DNA of 31,002 nucleotides from CAKSQF01 sp964582375 (GCA_964582375.1 CAZORL010000017.1:1-31002), one strand, 5' to 3'; counted from the stretch's first letter, positions 15,142-24,220 are shown. The notes: a model not told the origin generated them from the letters alone. A program made the numbers and translations.

Positions 15142-16161
15142 ATGAGAGAAAAACTTCTTCAGATCAAGGCGGATGCAGAGGAAAAACTCGCTTTGATAAA
15201 GTCAGATGACGAGCTTGAGGCGTTTCGCGTTCAGTTTCTCGGCAAAAAGGGTGCACTGACCGCCGTGCTTCGTTCGATGGGCTCACTTTCGCCCGATGAG
15301 CGTCCGAAGATCGGACAGCTTGCAAACGAGGTTCGTGAGGCGATAGAGCAGGATATTTCGAGTCGCCGTGCACAGATCGATGCGGCAAAGCTGGCGGCGC
15401 GTCTTGAGCATGAGGCAATAGACGTGACAGTCCCCGGCAAAAAGGTCGAGATAGGCAAGCGTCATCCGCTCGATCAGGTCGAGGGCGAGCTTTGCGACAT
15501 ATTCAGATCGATGGGTTTTGAGATCGCCGAGGGTCCCGAGGTCGAATATGATGTTTACAACTTCCAAAAGCTCAACATCCCCGAAAATCATCCTGCACGC
15601 GACACTCAGGACACGTTTTATATCAACGACAAGGTTCTCCTGCGCTCGCAGACCTCGCCCGTCCAGGTGCGCGTAATGGAAAAACAGCGTCCTCCGATCA
15701 GAATAGTATCTCCCGGACGAGTTTACCGTGCCGACGAGGTCGATGCAACTCACTCGCCGATGTTCCACCAATTCGAGGGACTTGTTGTAGATAAAGGCAT
15801 TACGATGTCCGATCTTAAGGGAATGCTCGAAACATTTGCAAAGCAGATGTTCGGCGAAAAGACGCGCATACGTTTCCGTCCGCACCATTTCCCGTTCACC
15901 GAGCCGTCAGCCGAGGTCGATGTCTCCTGCTTTGTATGCGGAGGCAAGGGATGCCGCGTTTGCAAAAACGAGGGCTGGATCGAGATCCTTGGTGCAGGCA
16001 TGGTTCATCCGAACGTTCTGCGCGGATGCGATATCGACCCCGAGATCTATTCGGGATTTGCCTTCGGTATGGGTATCGAGAGGATCACGATGATAAAGTA
16101 CGGCATTGACGACATGCGCAACCTTTACGAAAACGATCTGCGCTTCCTCGATCAGTTCTGA
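15142..16161 (+). CDS. pheS: Phenylalanyl-tRNA synthetase alpha subunit
   Basis: From ATG 15142 the protein is 339 aa (MREKLLQIKADAEEKL), the usual PheS length. AAAGGA is ten bases upstream; a TTG two codons earlier is closer than preferred. An N-terminal coiled coil (about 1-85) is followed by the class II core: motif 1 region HPLDQVEGELCDIFRSMGF, motif 2 with RFRPHHFPFTEPSAEVDV, and motif 3 GFAFGMGIERITMIKYGI. A CFVCGGKGCRVCKNEGW insertion forms a four-Cys knuckle, a known variant in Firmicutes PheS. With PheT it makes the (alpha-beta)2 enzyme that charges tRNA-Phe. It is controlled by the T-box upstream and is 32 bases from pheT. Confidence 0.98.
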   Translation: MREKLLQIKADAEEKLALIKSDDELEAFRVQFLGKKGALTAVLRSMGSLSPDERPKIGQLANEVREAIEQDISSRRAQIDAAKLAARLEHEAIDVTVPGKKVEIGKRHPLDQVEGELCDIFRSMGFEIAEGPEVEYDVYNFQKLNIPENHPARDTQDTFYINDKVLLRSQTSPVQVRVMEKQRPPIRIVSPGRVYRADEVDATHSPMFHQFEGLVVDKGITMSDLKGMLETFAKQMFGEKTRIRFRPHHFPFTEPSAEVDVSCFVCGGKGCRVCKNEGWIEILGAGMVHPNVLRGCDIDPEIYSGFAFGMGIERITMIKYGIDDMRNLYENDLRFLDQF

Positions 16162-16193
16162 TCGCCAAATGCTTGCAAAGGAGATAAGTTATA

Positions 16194-18581
16194 ATGAATC
16201 TTTCAATTAATTGGCTTCGTGACTATGTGGACACGAGCGACATAAAAATCAAGGATTACTGCGACAAAATGACCGATACCGGCTCAAAGGTCGAAGGTTT
16301 CGAGGAAAAGGGCGCGGACATCCAAAACGTTCTCGTCGGCAGACTTGACAAGATAATCCCTCATCCCGATTCGGATCACATGGTCATTTGTACGGTCAAT
16401 ATCGGAAAGGACGAGCCCGTGCAGATAGTGACGGGCGCAGGCAACGTCTTCGAGGGTGCACTCGTTCCTGCGGCAATTGCTCCCGCAAAGCTTCCGGGCG
16501 GCGTGACCATCAAGGCGGGCAAGCTCCGCGGTATTGATTCGAACGGTATGCTCTGCTCGATCGGCGAGCTTGGACTGACTCTTCACGAGGTTCCTTATGC
16601 GATCGAGGACGGAATACTCATCCTAAATGAGGATTGCAAGCCGGGTGACGATATCCGCGATGTTCTTATGCTTCGCGATGATGTTGTCGAGTTTGAGATC
16701 ACCTCTAACCGCCCAGATTGCCTGTCGGTCATCGGACTTGCGCGTGAGAGCGCGGCATCGTTTGACCTCGAGATGAAACCTCACACACCGACCGTCAAAG
16801 AGTCGGACGGCAATATATCAGAATATCTGTCGGTTGACAATCAAGCCCCCGATCTTTGCCCGAGATATTCGGCGCGCGTTGTGAAAAACGTAAAGATCGC
16901 TCCGTCGCCGCTTTGGATGCGTATGCGCCTGTCGGCATCGGGCGTTCGTCCGATCAACAATATCGTTGACATTACAAACTATGTAATGCTCGAATACGGT
17001 CAGCCCATGCACGCATTTGATTACGCGATGCTTGACGGCTCACACATTATCGTTCGCCGTGCCGCCGACGGCGAAGTGTTCCGCTCGCTCGACAGCCGCG
17101 ACCACACTCTCACAAATGCAAATCTCGTGATCGCCGATGAAAAAAAGGCTGTCGCACTCGCAGGCGTAATGGGCGGCGAAAACTCGGAGATCAAAGAGGG
17201 TACGACCACCGTTGTGTTCGAGTCAGCCTGCTTTGACGGCGCATCGGTAAGACTTACCGCAAAATCGCAGGGCATGCGTACCGAATCATCGGCACGCTTT
17301 GAAAAGGGACTTGACAGTGACAACTGCATGGATGCTCTTGACCGTGCCTGCGAGCTTGTTGCAATGCTCGGTGCGGGCGAGGTCGTCGGCGGATGCATCG
17401 ATGTTTATCCGACAAAGAAGACACCCGTAAAGCTCCCACTCGAGGTCGAGCGTATCAACAAGTTCCTCGGTGTCGAGCTTACAAAGGAATATATGGTCTC
17501 GGTACTTGAAAAGCTTGATTTCAAGGTGGAAAACGACACGATCACGGCACCGCATCACCGCTCGGATATCGGTGAGATGGCTGACATCGCCGAGGAGATC
17601 ATCCGTATCTACGGCTATAACAAGATCGCCTCCACTCCCTTTGTCGGAACGGTCAAGGCGGGCAGCCTCACCCCGAGACAGGCGTATAAGGAAAGAGTTC
17701 ACAGCATTCTTTGCGCGATGGGACTTTATCAGTCGGTGACATTCTCATTCGTGTCGCCCAAAAACTGCGACAAGATCGCACTCTCCGATGACGCTCCCGA
17801 GCGCAGATATGTAAAGATCAAAAATCCGCTCGGCGAGGACACGAGCGTAATGCGCACAACACTCATTCCGTCACTGCTCGATTCGCTCTCGCACAATTTC
17901 GCTCATCATCTGCCCAAGGCGGCACTTTACGAGCTTGGGCATGTATATCTGCCCCATGACAGCGAGGACGAGCTTCCCGATGAGCCGCTTATGATAGCAT
18001 TCGGCTTTTACGGCGACGGCGATTTCTATACGCTCAAGGGCATGGTCGAGGCACTTTTTGCCGATGCGGGCGTGTCTAAGCTTCGCTTTGAGGCAAAGAA
18101 GGACGATCCGACCTTCCATCCGGGCAGATGTGCGTCCGTGATCGCAAGAGGCAATATGAAGGTCGGTTCATTCGGTCAGCTCCATCCGACAGTCGCGGCA
18201 AATTACGGCTTTGATAAGCCTGTTTACGCTGCGTACATCCCGTTCGAGACTCTTTACTCTATTGCAAACTTCAAAAAGCAGTTCAAAGCAATGCCGAAGC
18301 ATCCGTCCACGTCGCGTGACCTTGCATTCGTTTGCGACAGATCGCTCGAGGTCGGCAAGATCGAGGAGGTCATCCGCAAGGGTGCGGGCAAGACGCTTGA
18401 GTCGGTCGAGCTGTTTGACGTTTACACGGGCGAGCGTATCGACGCCGGCAAGAAGAGTGTTGCGTTCAGACTGACATTCAGAGCACCCGATCACACGCTG
18501 ACAGGTGACGAGATCGCGGCATCGGTCGATAAACTGCTTGCAGCACTCGACAAAAATCTCGGTATCAAGATCAGACAGTGA
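16194..18581 (+). CDS. pheT: Phenylalanyl-tRNA synthetase beta subunit
   Basis: The 795-aa protein is the expected PheT length. Domain order is visible: an N-terminal SINWLRDYV segment, an OB-fold tRNA-binding domain (about 40-150), B3/B4 editing region (about 200-385, with RMRLSASGVRPINNIVDITNY-type start), B5 (about 395-480), the catalytic-like core, and a C-terminal FDX-ACB domain (about 700-795, KHPSTSRDLAFV and LTGDEIAASVDKLLAAL). It binds tRNA-Phe and edits Tyr-tRNA-Phe. AAGGAG precedes ATG 16194. It is second in the pheST operon and is followed by a strong terminator. Confidence 0.98.
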   Translation: MNLSINWLRDYVDTSDIKIKDYCDKMTDTGSKVEGFEEKGADIQNVLVGRLDKIIPHPDSDHMVICTVNIGKDEPVQIVTGAGNVFEGALVPAAIAPAKLPGGVTIKAGKLRGIDSNGMLCSIGELGLTLHEVPYAIEDGILILNEDCKPGDDIRDVLMLRDDVVEFEITSNRPDCLSVIGLARESAASFDLEMKPHTPTVKESDGNISEYLSVDNQAPDLCPRYSARVVKNVKIAPSPLWMRMRLSASGVRPINNIVDITNYVMLEYGQPMHAFDYAMLDGSHIIVRRAADGEVFRSLDSRDHTLTNANLVIADEKKAVALAGVMGGENSEIKEGTTTVVFESACFDGASVRLTAKSQGMRTESSARFEKGLDSDNCMDALDRACELVAMLGAGEVVGGCIDVYPTKKTPVKLPLEVERINKFLGVELTKEYMVSVLEKLDFKVENDTITAPHHRSDIGEMADIAEEIIRIYGYNKIASTPFVGTVKAGSLTPRQAYKERVHSILCAMGLYQSVTFSFVSPKNCDKIALSDDAPERRYVKIKNPLGEDTSVMRTTLIPSLLDSLSHNFAHHLPKAALYELGHVYLPHDSEDELPDEPLMIAFGFYGDGDFYTLKGMVEALFADAGVSKLRFEAKKDDPTFHPGRCASVIARGNMKVGSFGQLHPTVAANYGFDKPVYAAYIPFETLYSIANFKKQFKAMPKHPSTSRDLAFVCDRSLEVGKIEEVIRKGAGKTLESVELFDVYTGERIDAGKKSVAFRLTFRAPDHTLTGDEIAASVDKLLAALDKNLGIKIRQ

Positions 18582-18588
18582 TAATATC

Positions 18589-18625
18589 AAAAAATCTGCT
18601 CCCGTCGTCGGAGCAGATTTTTTTC
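18589..18625 (+). terminator. Terminator of pheST
   Basis: Arms 18591-18602 and 18610-18621 form a 12-bp stem with a seven-base loop; the T tract runs to 18624. Confidence 0.92.
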
Positions 18626-18652
18626 GTATTGACCGCAATTCATTATATCTCT

Positions 18653-18690
18653 TCAAAAAGCAGCGGCTCTCTCGTTTGTCGAGAGAGCCG
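18653..18690 (-). terminator. Terminator of the methylglyoxal-synthase-like gene
   Basis: Arms 18664-18674 and 18680-18690 pair perfectly (11 bp, five-base loop). On the minus strand the stem is followed by CTG and then CTTTTTG. Confidence 0.85.
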
Positions 18691-18697
18691 TAATAAT

Positions 18698-19102
18698 TTA
18701 TCTTTTCTTGAGCCTCGGATTGACTATCTCACGCCAATCGAGATCGCCGCGGTCAAGCGCACGAACAAGAACCTCGCCTGTTGCGATGTTGGTCGCCATC
18801 GGGATGTTGTACATGTCGCAAAGACGAAGAAGCTCTATATCGTTGCGATCAGGCTCACTCGTGTCTCTGAAGAAGAGAAGCAGATCGACTTCGTTGTAGG
18901 CAATGCGCTGAGCGATCTGTTCTGCACCGCCTTGCTTGCCCGACATGACGCGCTCGATCTTCATGCCTGTCGCCTCGGAGATATATTTTGCCGTAACCGC
19001 AGTCGCACATAGCGAGTGCTTGCTGAGTATTCCGCAATAGGCGATACAGAACTCAGCCATAAGTTCCTTTTTTGTGTCGTCTGCCATCATAGCAATCTGC
19101 AT
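18698..19102 (-). CDS. Methylglyoxal synthase-like protein, probably catalytically altered
   Basis: The 134-aa protein aligns over its full length with MgsA, which turns dihydroxyacetone phosphate into methylglyoxal. Shared segments are the HSLCAT strand, SEATGM, the SG-x2-GG loop, DLLLFF, LLRLCDMYNIPMATNIAT. From memory of the E. coli enzyme, key residues differ: the catalytic Asp of GPMGGDQQ is Ala here (KQGGAEQ, A60), His of AHD is Asp (D8), the phosphate-binding T-G-T-T is T-A-V-T, and the His/Asp of the HDPD segment fall on P84/N87. The Lys near the start (K12) is kept. It may bind a phosphate ligand rather than make methylglyoxal. GGAGG lies upstream of ATG 19102, and it has its own consensus promoter. 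Confidence 0.85.
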   Translation of the reverse strand: MQIAMMADDTKKELMAEFCIAYCGILSKHSLCATAVTAKYISEATGMKIERVMSGKQGGAEQIAQRIAYNEVDLLLFFRDTSEPDRNDIELLRLCDMYNIPMATNIATGEVLVRALDRGDLDWREIVNPRLKKR

Positions 19103-19155
19103 ATTCGAATTACCTCCGATTTTTCTTAGTCACCGCTCGCGGTGGATTTTTGTAT

Positions 19156-19184
19156 ATTATACCATAACATTTTTCGTTTGTCAA
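19156..19184 (-). promoter_or_regulatory. Promoter of the methylglyoxal-synthase-like gene
   Basis: Minus strand TTGACA (19179-19184), 17-base spacer ending TGG, TATAAT (19156-19161): a full consensus with extended -10. A small CACCG/CGGTG hairpin (about 19131-19145) lies in the leader. Confidence 0.9.
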
Positions 19185-19228
19185 TCGTTATATGACAAAA
19201 AAATGCTAAAAGTGCGTAATATTTTGGA

Positions 19229-20419
19229 TCAGCCGAGAAGATCTTCAAGTCGGCGCATCGCCTCGGCAGTCTTTTCGTGGTTGCCAAATCCCGAGAGTCT
19301 GAAATAACCCTCGCCCGCCGCACCGAATCCCTCACCGGGTATGCCGACGACGTTTGCCTTCTCGAGCAGGAGATCGAAAAACTCCCACGATCCCATGCCG
19401 CGAGGACAGGTGAGCCAAATGTAGGGCGAGTTTTTGCCGCCGATGTACTTGATACCCAGCTTGTCGAAGGTCTTCATCATCATGGCGGTGTTCTCTTTGT
19501 AGTATGCGATGTTTGCCTTGATCTCGGCAAGCCCTTCATTCGTAAATACTGCCGCCGCGCCTCTCTGCGTGATGTGCCCGACGCCGTTGAACTTGGTCGA
19601 CTGACGACGTTTCCACATCGAAAGCAGGGATGTGCCGTCGCTTGCCGTCAGCGTGCTCGGGATGACTGTGTATCCGCAACGAACTCCGGTAAATCCTGCG
19701 GTCTTGGACAGTGAGCAGATCTCGATGGCACAGTCGCGCGCACCGTCTATCTCAAATATCGAGCGCGGACAATTTTTGTCCTCGACAAATATCTCGTATG
19801 CGGCGTCGTACAGGATGATCGCCCCATGGCACTTTGCAAAATCGACCCAAACTTTGAGTTGGTCGCGACTGTAGCAGCTGCCCGTCGGATTGTTCGGGGA
19901 GCAGATGTAGAAAATGTCGCCGTCAAGATCGTCGCTCGGCATCGGCAGAAAATTGTTTTCGGCATTTGCCGTGATAAAAGTCACCTTCCTGCCGTCCATG
20001 ACATTCGAGTCAAGATAGACCGGATATACGGGATCGGGGATCACGACAGTGTTGCTTACCGAGAAAATGTCAAGAATGTTCGATACGTCCTCTTTTGCAC
20101 CGCAGGTGACATTTATCTCGTCGGTCGAAAGTTCGACACCCATCTCGCTCTTGTAATAGCCCCGGATCGCCGACAGCAGGTAAGGCTCACCGTAGTAGTC
20201 GGGATAGCCCTTGAACATTGCGGCATCCCCCATCTCACGCGCCGCTCTTGCCATCTCGTCGGATGCCGCTCTGCATATCGGCAGAGTAACGTCGCCGATG
20301 CCCATGTTTATTATGTCAGCATCGGGATGAGCCGCCGCGTATGCGGACTTTTTCATCGCGACCGTCTTGAAAAGATATGAAGCTTTAAGATTTTTGTAAT
20401 TGTCGTTGATCTTGAACAT
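19229..20419 (-). CDS. dapL: LL-diaminopimelate aminotransferase
   Basis: The 396-aa class I/II PLP aminotransferase begins FKINDNYKNLKASYLF and has the DapL hallmarks INMGIGDVTLP, YPDYYGEPYLLSAI, CSPNNPTGSCYSRDQL and the PLP lysine K239 in SLSKTAGFTGVRCGY. DapL converts tetrahydrodipicolinate directly to LL-diaminopimelate, skipping the succinyl and acetyl branches. Found in plants, Chlamydiae and many anaerobic Firmicutes. It lies 29 bases behind dapF on the same strand with GGAAGGA in between, so the two successive steps to meso-DAP are co-transcribed. No terminator hairpin is evident right after its stop; transcription may run toward the next promoter region. Confidence 0.95.
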   Translation of the reverse strand: MFKINDNYKNLKASYLFKTVAMKKSAYAAAHPDADIINMGIGDVTLPICRAASDEMARAAREMGDAAMFKGYPDYYGEPYLLSAIRGYYKSEMGVELSTDEINVTCGAKEDVSNILDIFSVSNTVVIPDPVYPVYLDSNVMDGRKVTFITANAENNFLPMPSDDLDGDIFYICSPNNPTGSCYSRDQLKVWVDFAKCHGAIILYDAAYEIFVEDKNCPRSIFEIDGARDCAIEICSLSKTAGFTGVRCGYTVIPSTLTASDGTSLLSMWKRRQSTKFNGVGHITQRGAAAVFTNEGLAEIKANIAYYKENTAMMMKTFDKLGIKYIGGKNSPYIWLTCPRGMGSWEFFDLLLEKANVVGIPGEGFGAAGEGYFRLSGFGNHEKTAEAMRRLEDLLG

Positions 20420-20448
20420 TTTGACAAATTCCTTCCATATTTATATCA

Positions 20449-21306
20449 TTATATATCGATCTCGATCTGCCCCTCAAATACCGTAACGGCAGGGCCATCC
20501 ATTGTGACCGTTTTTCCGTCATATACGATCGTCAGATCGCCGCCGCGCAGATGAATGACTATCGGCTCGCCTATCTTCGCCTTGCCGCAAAGACATGCTG
20601 CGACTGCGACAGCACATGCTCCCGTTCCGCAGGCAAGCGTTTCACCCGAGCCACGCTCCCATACACGCATGCACAGCTCGCCCTCGGAGATGATCTTGAC
20701 AAATTCGGTGTTGACTCTGTCGGGGAAGGCGGGATGACACTCGAATTTTCTTCCGATCGACTCAATATCAAAATCCCAAAGCGAAAAATCATCGTCTGCA
20801 AAGGTCACGCAGTGCGGATTGCCCATCGAAAGTGAGCAGACTTTGTAAAGGGTACCATCGACCGATAAGTCCTCGTCGATCACTCTCTCGCCCGAAAAGC
20901 GTGCGGGGATGTCGGATGGCGCAAATATCGGCGCACCCATGTTAACGCTTGCCCGCTCGACCTCTCCGTTTTTGTCAAGCGAGAGCTTTATTTCTTTTAT
21001 CCCCGAGAGCGTCTCTATATGAAGAGGGTCGTTTTGCGATATTCCCTTGTCGTGGACGAATTTTGCCACGCAGCGAATGCCGTTGCCGCACATTTTGCCC
21101 TCTGAGCCGTCAGCGTTGAACATACGCATCTTCGCATCGGCAACATCCGAGTGACAGATAAATATCACCCCGTCGCCACCGATTCCGAAATGCCTGTCGG
21201 ACAGTCTTGCCGCGATCGAGGACAGATCGCCGACCTCGCCTTGTGTGAAGTCAATGTAAATATAATCGTTGCCGCAACCCTGCATCTTTGTAAATTCAAG
21301 CCTCAT
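20449..21306 (-). CDS. dapF: Diaminopimelate epimerase
   Basis: The 285-aa protein starts MRLEFTKMQGCGNDYIYID and has the two catalytic cysteines in their motifs: C73 in MCGNGIRCVAKF and C226 in ETLACGTGACAVAVAA. It interconverts LL- and meso-diaminopimelate, the substrate for lysine and for DAP-type peptidoglycan. The length matches the family (about 275-285). The start at 21306 has only an AAGAGA-like site but fits the N-terminus. It heads the dapF-dapL operon under the promoter at 21341-21369. Confidence 0.97.
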   Translation of the reverse strand: MRLEFTKMQGCGNDYIYIDFTQGEVGDLSSIAARLSDRHFGIGGDGVIFICHSDVADAKMRMFNADGSEGKMCGNGIRCVAKFVHDKGISQNDPLHIETLSGIKEIKLSLDKNGEVERASVNMGAPIFAPSDIPARFSGERVIDEDLSVDGTLYKVCSLSMGNPHCVTFADDDFSLWDFDIESIGRKFECHPAFPDRVNTEFVKIISEGELCMRVWERGSGETLACGTGACAVAVAACLCGKAKIGEPIVIHLRGGDLTIVYDGKTVTMDGPAVTVFEGQIEIDI

Positions 21307-21340
21307 GCGAAAGATCTCTTTTCTGATCGAACTTTCCTAT

Positions 21341-21369
21341 ATTATAGTACATTTTTCTCGCTCTGTCAA
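21341..21369 (-). promoter_or_regulatory. Promoter of the dapF-dapL operon
   Basis: Minus strand TTGACA (21364-21369), 17-base spacer, TATAAT (21341-21346). I see no lysine riboswitch in the short leader. Confidence 0.9.
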
Positions 21370-21440
21370 TCGGAAAAGTCAAAAATTCTCGTAAAAACGC
21401 GGAAAATATTTTTGCGGACATAATATTTGATAAAAAACTC

Positions 21441-21469
21441 TTGACCTTTTTTGTCTCTTGTGATATAAT
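21441..21469 (+). promoter_or_regulatory. Promoter of galE
   Basis: TTGACC (21441-21446), 17-base spacer ending TGA, TATAAT (21464-21469), extended -10 form, divergent from the dapF promoter. Confidence 0.85.
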
Positions 21470-21534
21470 AAGGTGAATGAAAAAATCGCCGAGGCAAAGA
21501 TTGCGATCGGCTGTTTGAAAGGCTGGAAATAATT

Positions 21535-22536
21535 ATGATTCTTGTAACAGGCGGAACGGGCTTTATCGGCTCACATACAGTTGTTGAACTGCAAAAGATC
21601 GGCTATGAAGTTGTCATCGTCGATAATCTTGTCAACTCGAAGATCGAGACACTCGACAACATCGCAAAAATCACGGGCATCCGTCCCAAATTCTACGAAA
21701 ATGATGTTTGCGACAAGGAAGCACTCAGAAAGATCTTCTCCGAAAATGATATCGACGCGGTCATTCATTTTGCGGGACTCAAGGCGGTCGGCGAGAGCGT
21801 CGCAAAGCCGCTTGAGTATTATTCGAACAATATCATCGGCACTCTCGGTCTCGTTGAGGTAATGCGCGAGTTCGGATGCCACAGGATCGTCTTCTCGTCC
21901 TCTGCAACCGTTTACGGTATGAACAATATCGCACCCTATACCGAGGATATGCCTACATCGGCAACGAATCCCTACGGTCAGACTAAATTTATGCAGGAGA
22001 TCATGCTCTCGGATATCGCTCATGCCGACCCCGAGTTTTCGGTCGCACTTCTCCGTTACTTCAATCCGATCGGTGCGCATGAGTCGGGTCTGCTCGGTGA
22101 AGATCCCAACGGCATCCCGAATAATCTTATGCCTTACATTTGCAAAGTTGCCTCCGGCAAGCTCCCCTGCCTCTCGGTATTTGGCAATGATTACGATACT
22201 CCCGACGGAACGGGCGTGCGTGACTATATCCATGTCGTCGATCTCGCCGGCGGTCACCTCTCGGCTCTGCGTTACCTTGAGTCACATAAGGGTGTGCTGA
22301 CCGTCAACCTCGGCACGGGCAAGGGAACGTCTGTGCTTGAGCTTGTTGCCGCTTTCGAAAAGGCAAGCGGCGTCAAGGTCAACTATAAGATCACCGATCG
22401 TCGTCCCGGCGATATTGCGACCTGCTACGCATCGACCACTAAGGCAAAAGAACTTCTCGGCTGGGAGGCAACACATAATGTAGATGATATGTGCGCCGAC
22501 AGCTGGCACTTTATCGAAACAAAATCAAAGGGCTGA
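21535..22536 (+). CDS. galE: UDP-glucose 4-epimerase
   Basis: The 333-aa extended SDR protein has the NAD-binding GGTGFIGSHT (about 6-15), a VDNLVNSK turn, FSSSATVYG, the catalytic NPYGQTKFMQE (Tyr-x3-Lys), and the GalE-type RYFNPIGAHESGLLGEDP segment. It interconverts UDP-glucose and UDP-galactose for galactose use and for surface glycan precursors. GAAAGG lies about 12 bases before ATG 21535. The metallopeptidase gene follows after nine bases and probably shares the transcript. Confidence 0.95.
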   Translation: MILVTGGTGFIGSHTVVELQKIGYEVVIVDNLVNSKIETLDNIAKITGIRPKFYENDVCDKEALRKIFSENDIDAVIHFAGLKAVGESVAKPLEYYSNNIIGTLGLVEVMREFGCHRIVFSSSATVYGMNNIAPYTEDMPTSATNPYGQTKFMQEIMLSDIAHADPEFSVALLRYFNPIGAHESGLLGEDPNGIPNNLMPYICKVASGKLPCLSVFGNDYDTPDGTGVRDYIHVVDLAGGHLSALRYLESHKGVLTVNLGTGKGTSVLELVAAFEKASGVKVNYKITDRRPGDIATCYASTTKAKELLGWEATHNVDDMCADSWHFIETKSKG

Positions 22537-22545
22537 TAAGGGCTG

Positions 22546-23115
22546 ATGGAAAAGGGAATGCCTCTCCCCGATTATCGGGTGGTGCGTTCGAGACGCAAGA
22601 CCGTCTCTGCTGAGGTTCGTTCGGACGGAACTGTTATCATAAGAGCACCGCTTGGTATGTCGGATGCCGAGATCGTCGATTTTGTCGCAAAAAATATCAA
22701 GAGGATCGAGCGAGGCATCGCAAAAGTACAGCATATAGCCGAGTCCTTCGTCGGCGTCAAAAAGCTTGACAATAACGAGCTTGCCGAGCTGAAAAGAGAG
22801 GCTCTGCGCGTGATTCCCGAGCGTGTCGCACATTTTGCGAGACTGATCGATGTCGGCTATACCAAGATCACCATTCGACCGATGAAAAGTCGGTGGGGCA
22901 GCTGTTCCAATGAGGGCGCACTTGCGTTTAACCTGCTTTTGATGCTTGCACCGCCGAAGGTGCTTGATAGTGTGATCGTGCATGAACTTTGCCATCGGAT
23001 CGAGATGAACCATTCAAAAAGATTTTACGCTATCGTCCGTGCACATTGCCCCGATTATGATGACTGTTACGCCTGGCTAAAGCAAAACGGTCCGTCACTC
23101 ATCGCAAGACTTTGA
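22546..23115 (+). CDS. YgjP/DUF45-type zinc metallopeptidase
   Basis: The 189-aa protein has the family order: an N-terminal beta region (VVRSRRKTVSAEVRSDGTVIIRAP), the KSRWGSCS segment, and the gluzincin motif VIVHELCHRIEMNHSKRFY. The last gives HExxH (the second His is HELCH) and a third zinc ligand in NHS. There is no signal peptide or membrane span, so it is cytosolic. Substrates are unknown for the family. The start 22546 follows galE by nine bases; an in-frame ATG at 22558 is a possible alternative because the site AAGGG is only three bases from the first ATG. A strong terminator follows. Confidence 0.88.
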   Translation: MEKGMPLPDYRVVRSRRKTVSAEVRSDGTVIIRAPLGMSDAEIVDFVAKNIKRIERGIAKVQHIAESFVGVKKLDNNELAELKREALRVIPERVAHFARLIDVGYTKITIRPMKSRWGSCSNEGALAFNLLLMLAPPKVLDSVIVHELCHRIEMNHSKRFYAIVRAHCPDYDDCYAWLKQNGPSLIARL

Positions 23116-23120
23116 TATAA

Positions 23121-23166
23121 AAACCATCGAGGTTTTCTTGCTCATCCGAGAAAACCTCGATTTTTA
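23121..23166 (+). terminator. Terminator of galE-metallopeptidase
   Basis: Arms 23126-23137 and 23150-23161 pair perfectly (12 bp, 12-base loop), followed by a T run to 23165. Confidence 0.9.
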
Positions 23167-23171
23167 ATAAG

Positions 23172-23203
23172 CAAAAACCCCGATCTGCAAAAAGATCGGG
23201 GTT
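23172..23203 (-). terminator. Terminator of the zinc-ribbon membrane protein gene
   Basis: Arms 23176-23186 and 23193-23203 form an 11-bp stem with a six-base loop; the A run at 23173-23177 gives the T tract on the minus strand. It is almost a copy of the hairpin at 24316-24342. Confidence 0.85.
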
Positions 23204-23225
23204 GAATGTTGGCTAATGACCTGAA

Positions 23226-24131
23226 TTACTGATACATGCCTGTATTGTCGTTGTTCTGGTCTTGCGGCACTGCGGAATTTGCGTATTCTTGACCACCGGG
23301 ATACGCATTGTAAGTATTCATCATGGAGCGAGACTGTTCCTTCAATAGTTCGCTTCTAATAAGGAAGGTCAAAACTATTGCGGCGATCTCAAGAAGCAAG
23401 CGAAGAACAGCGGTGGTGGATAGTGAAATTGTGTAGGAAAATTTTACACCCAAAATGCTTTGTGAACCGATCGTTGAGTTGAAGACCATATAGATCAGCT
23501 GAGTCAAAAGCAAAGATCCGGCATTGTAGAAAAGGAATATGCGGAGGAACAACAGATATCCGCGCTTCCAAATATGATTTGTATTGAAAAACGGAATGCA
23601 AGCAACGAGAGTCGCGGCGAGCATCGGAAGGAAGTTGAAGATTATATCGACGACCTTGGCGGCACCGAAAAGAAGACCGAGCTCGCCCTCGAGGTATTCC
23701 TTTGCTTCTCTCTCGGCCTCCGCTTTCCATTCGCGAATCTCACTTCTGTCCATATAGTCAAGAAGGGAACTGTCAACACGCAAATGCGTTGCATACGACT
23801 TTGTTATCATGAAGATAAGAACAAACAGCATAACGCCGAGCAGTATGATCATGTACAACATCTTTTTGTTGCCGAGACCTACGCCAAACTGCTTCGACAA
23901 GAATGTATCGGTTGCACCATAAGCTTTTTTGCCGTAGGTTTTTGCGCTATCAACAAAACCGCCTTGATTTCGAGCAGGCTGATACATCTGACCTTGTTGG
24001 TGATACTGTTGTTGCGGTTGCTGTTGGTTGTTTTGCTGATTTTGTTGCGGGGTACCGACGGGTGTGCCGCACTTTCCGCAGAATCTCTCGCCGTCGCCGA
24101 GCTGATTTCCGCAATTGTTACAGAAACTCAT
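23226..24131 (-). CDS. Zinc-ribbon membrane protein with a Gln-rich linker
   Basis: From ATG 24131 (MSFCNNCGNQLGDGERFCGKCG) the protein is 301 aa. I chose this Met because a zinc-ribbon protein of this type normally starts right at the ribbon, and AGAGGG is about ten bases upstream. The four-Cys ribbon (3-22) is followed by a Gln/Asn-rich linker (about 28-55) and four likely membrane helices (MIILLGVMLFVLIFMI, FLPMLAATLVACIPFF, LFLRIFLFYNAGSLLL, LLLEIAAIVLTFLI), with a charged Glu/Lys/Arg stretch between the first and second. I know no function; such ribbon-plus-TM proteins are common in Clostridia. It has its own consensus promoter and terminator. Confidence 0.85.
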   Translation of the reverse strand: MSFCNNCGNQLGDGERFCGKCGTPVGTPQQNQQNNQQQPQQQYHQQGQMYQPARNQGGFVDSAKTYGKKAYGATDTFLSKQFGVGLGNKKMLYMIILLGVMLFVLIFMITKSYATHLRVDSSLLDYMDRSEIREWKAEAEREAKEYLEGELGLLFGAAKVVDIIFNFLPMLAATLVACIPFFNTNHIWKRGYLLFLRIFLFYNAGSLLLTQLIYMVFNSTIGSQSILGVKFSYTISLSTTAVLRLLLEIAAIVLTFLIRSELLKEQSRSMMNTYNAYPGGQEYANSAVPQDQNNDNTGMYQ

Positions 24132-24220
24132 TGTGAACTGTCCCTCTCTTTGTTGTTTGTTTATTGTGATATGCCACACTTGACGTGGAATATGCGGTGT
24201 GAAGCATTAAATGTGATTTC

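Noticed and set aside
20449..21369. Lysine riboswitch upstream of the dapF-dapL operon
   Set aside because: The promoter is about 35 bases from the start codon, leaving no room for a lysine-riboswitch aptamer.
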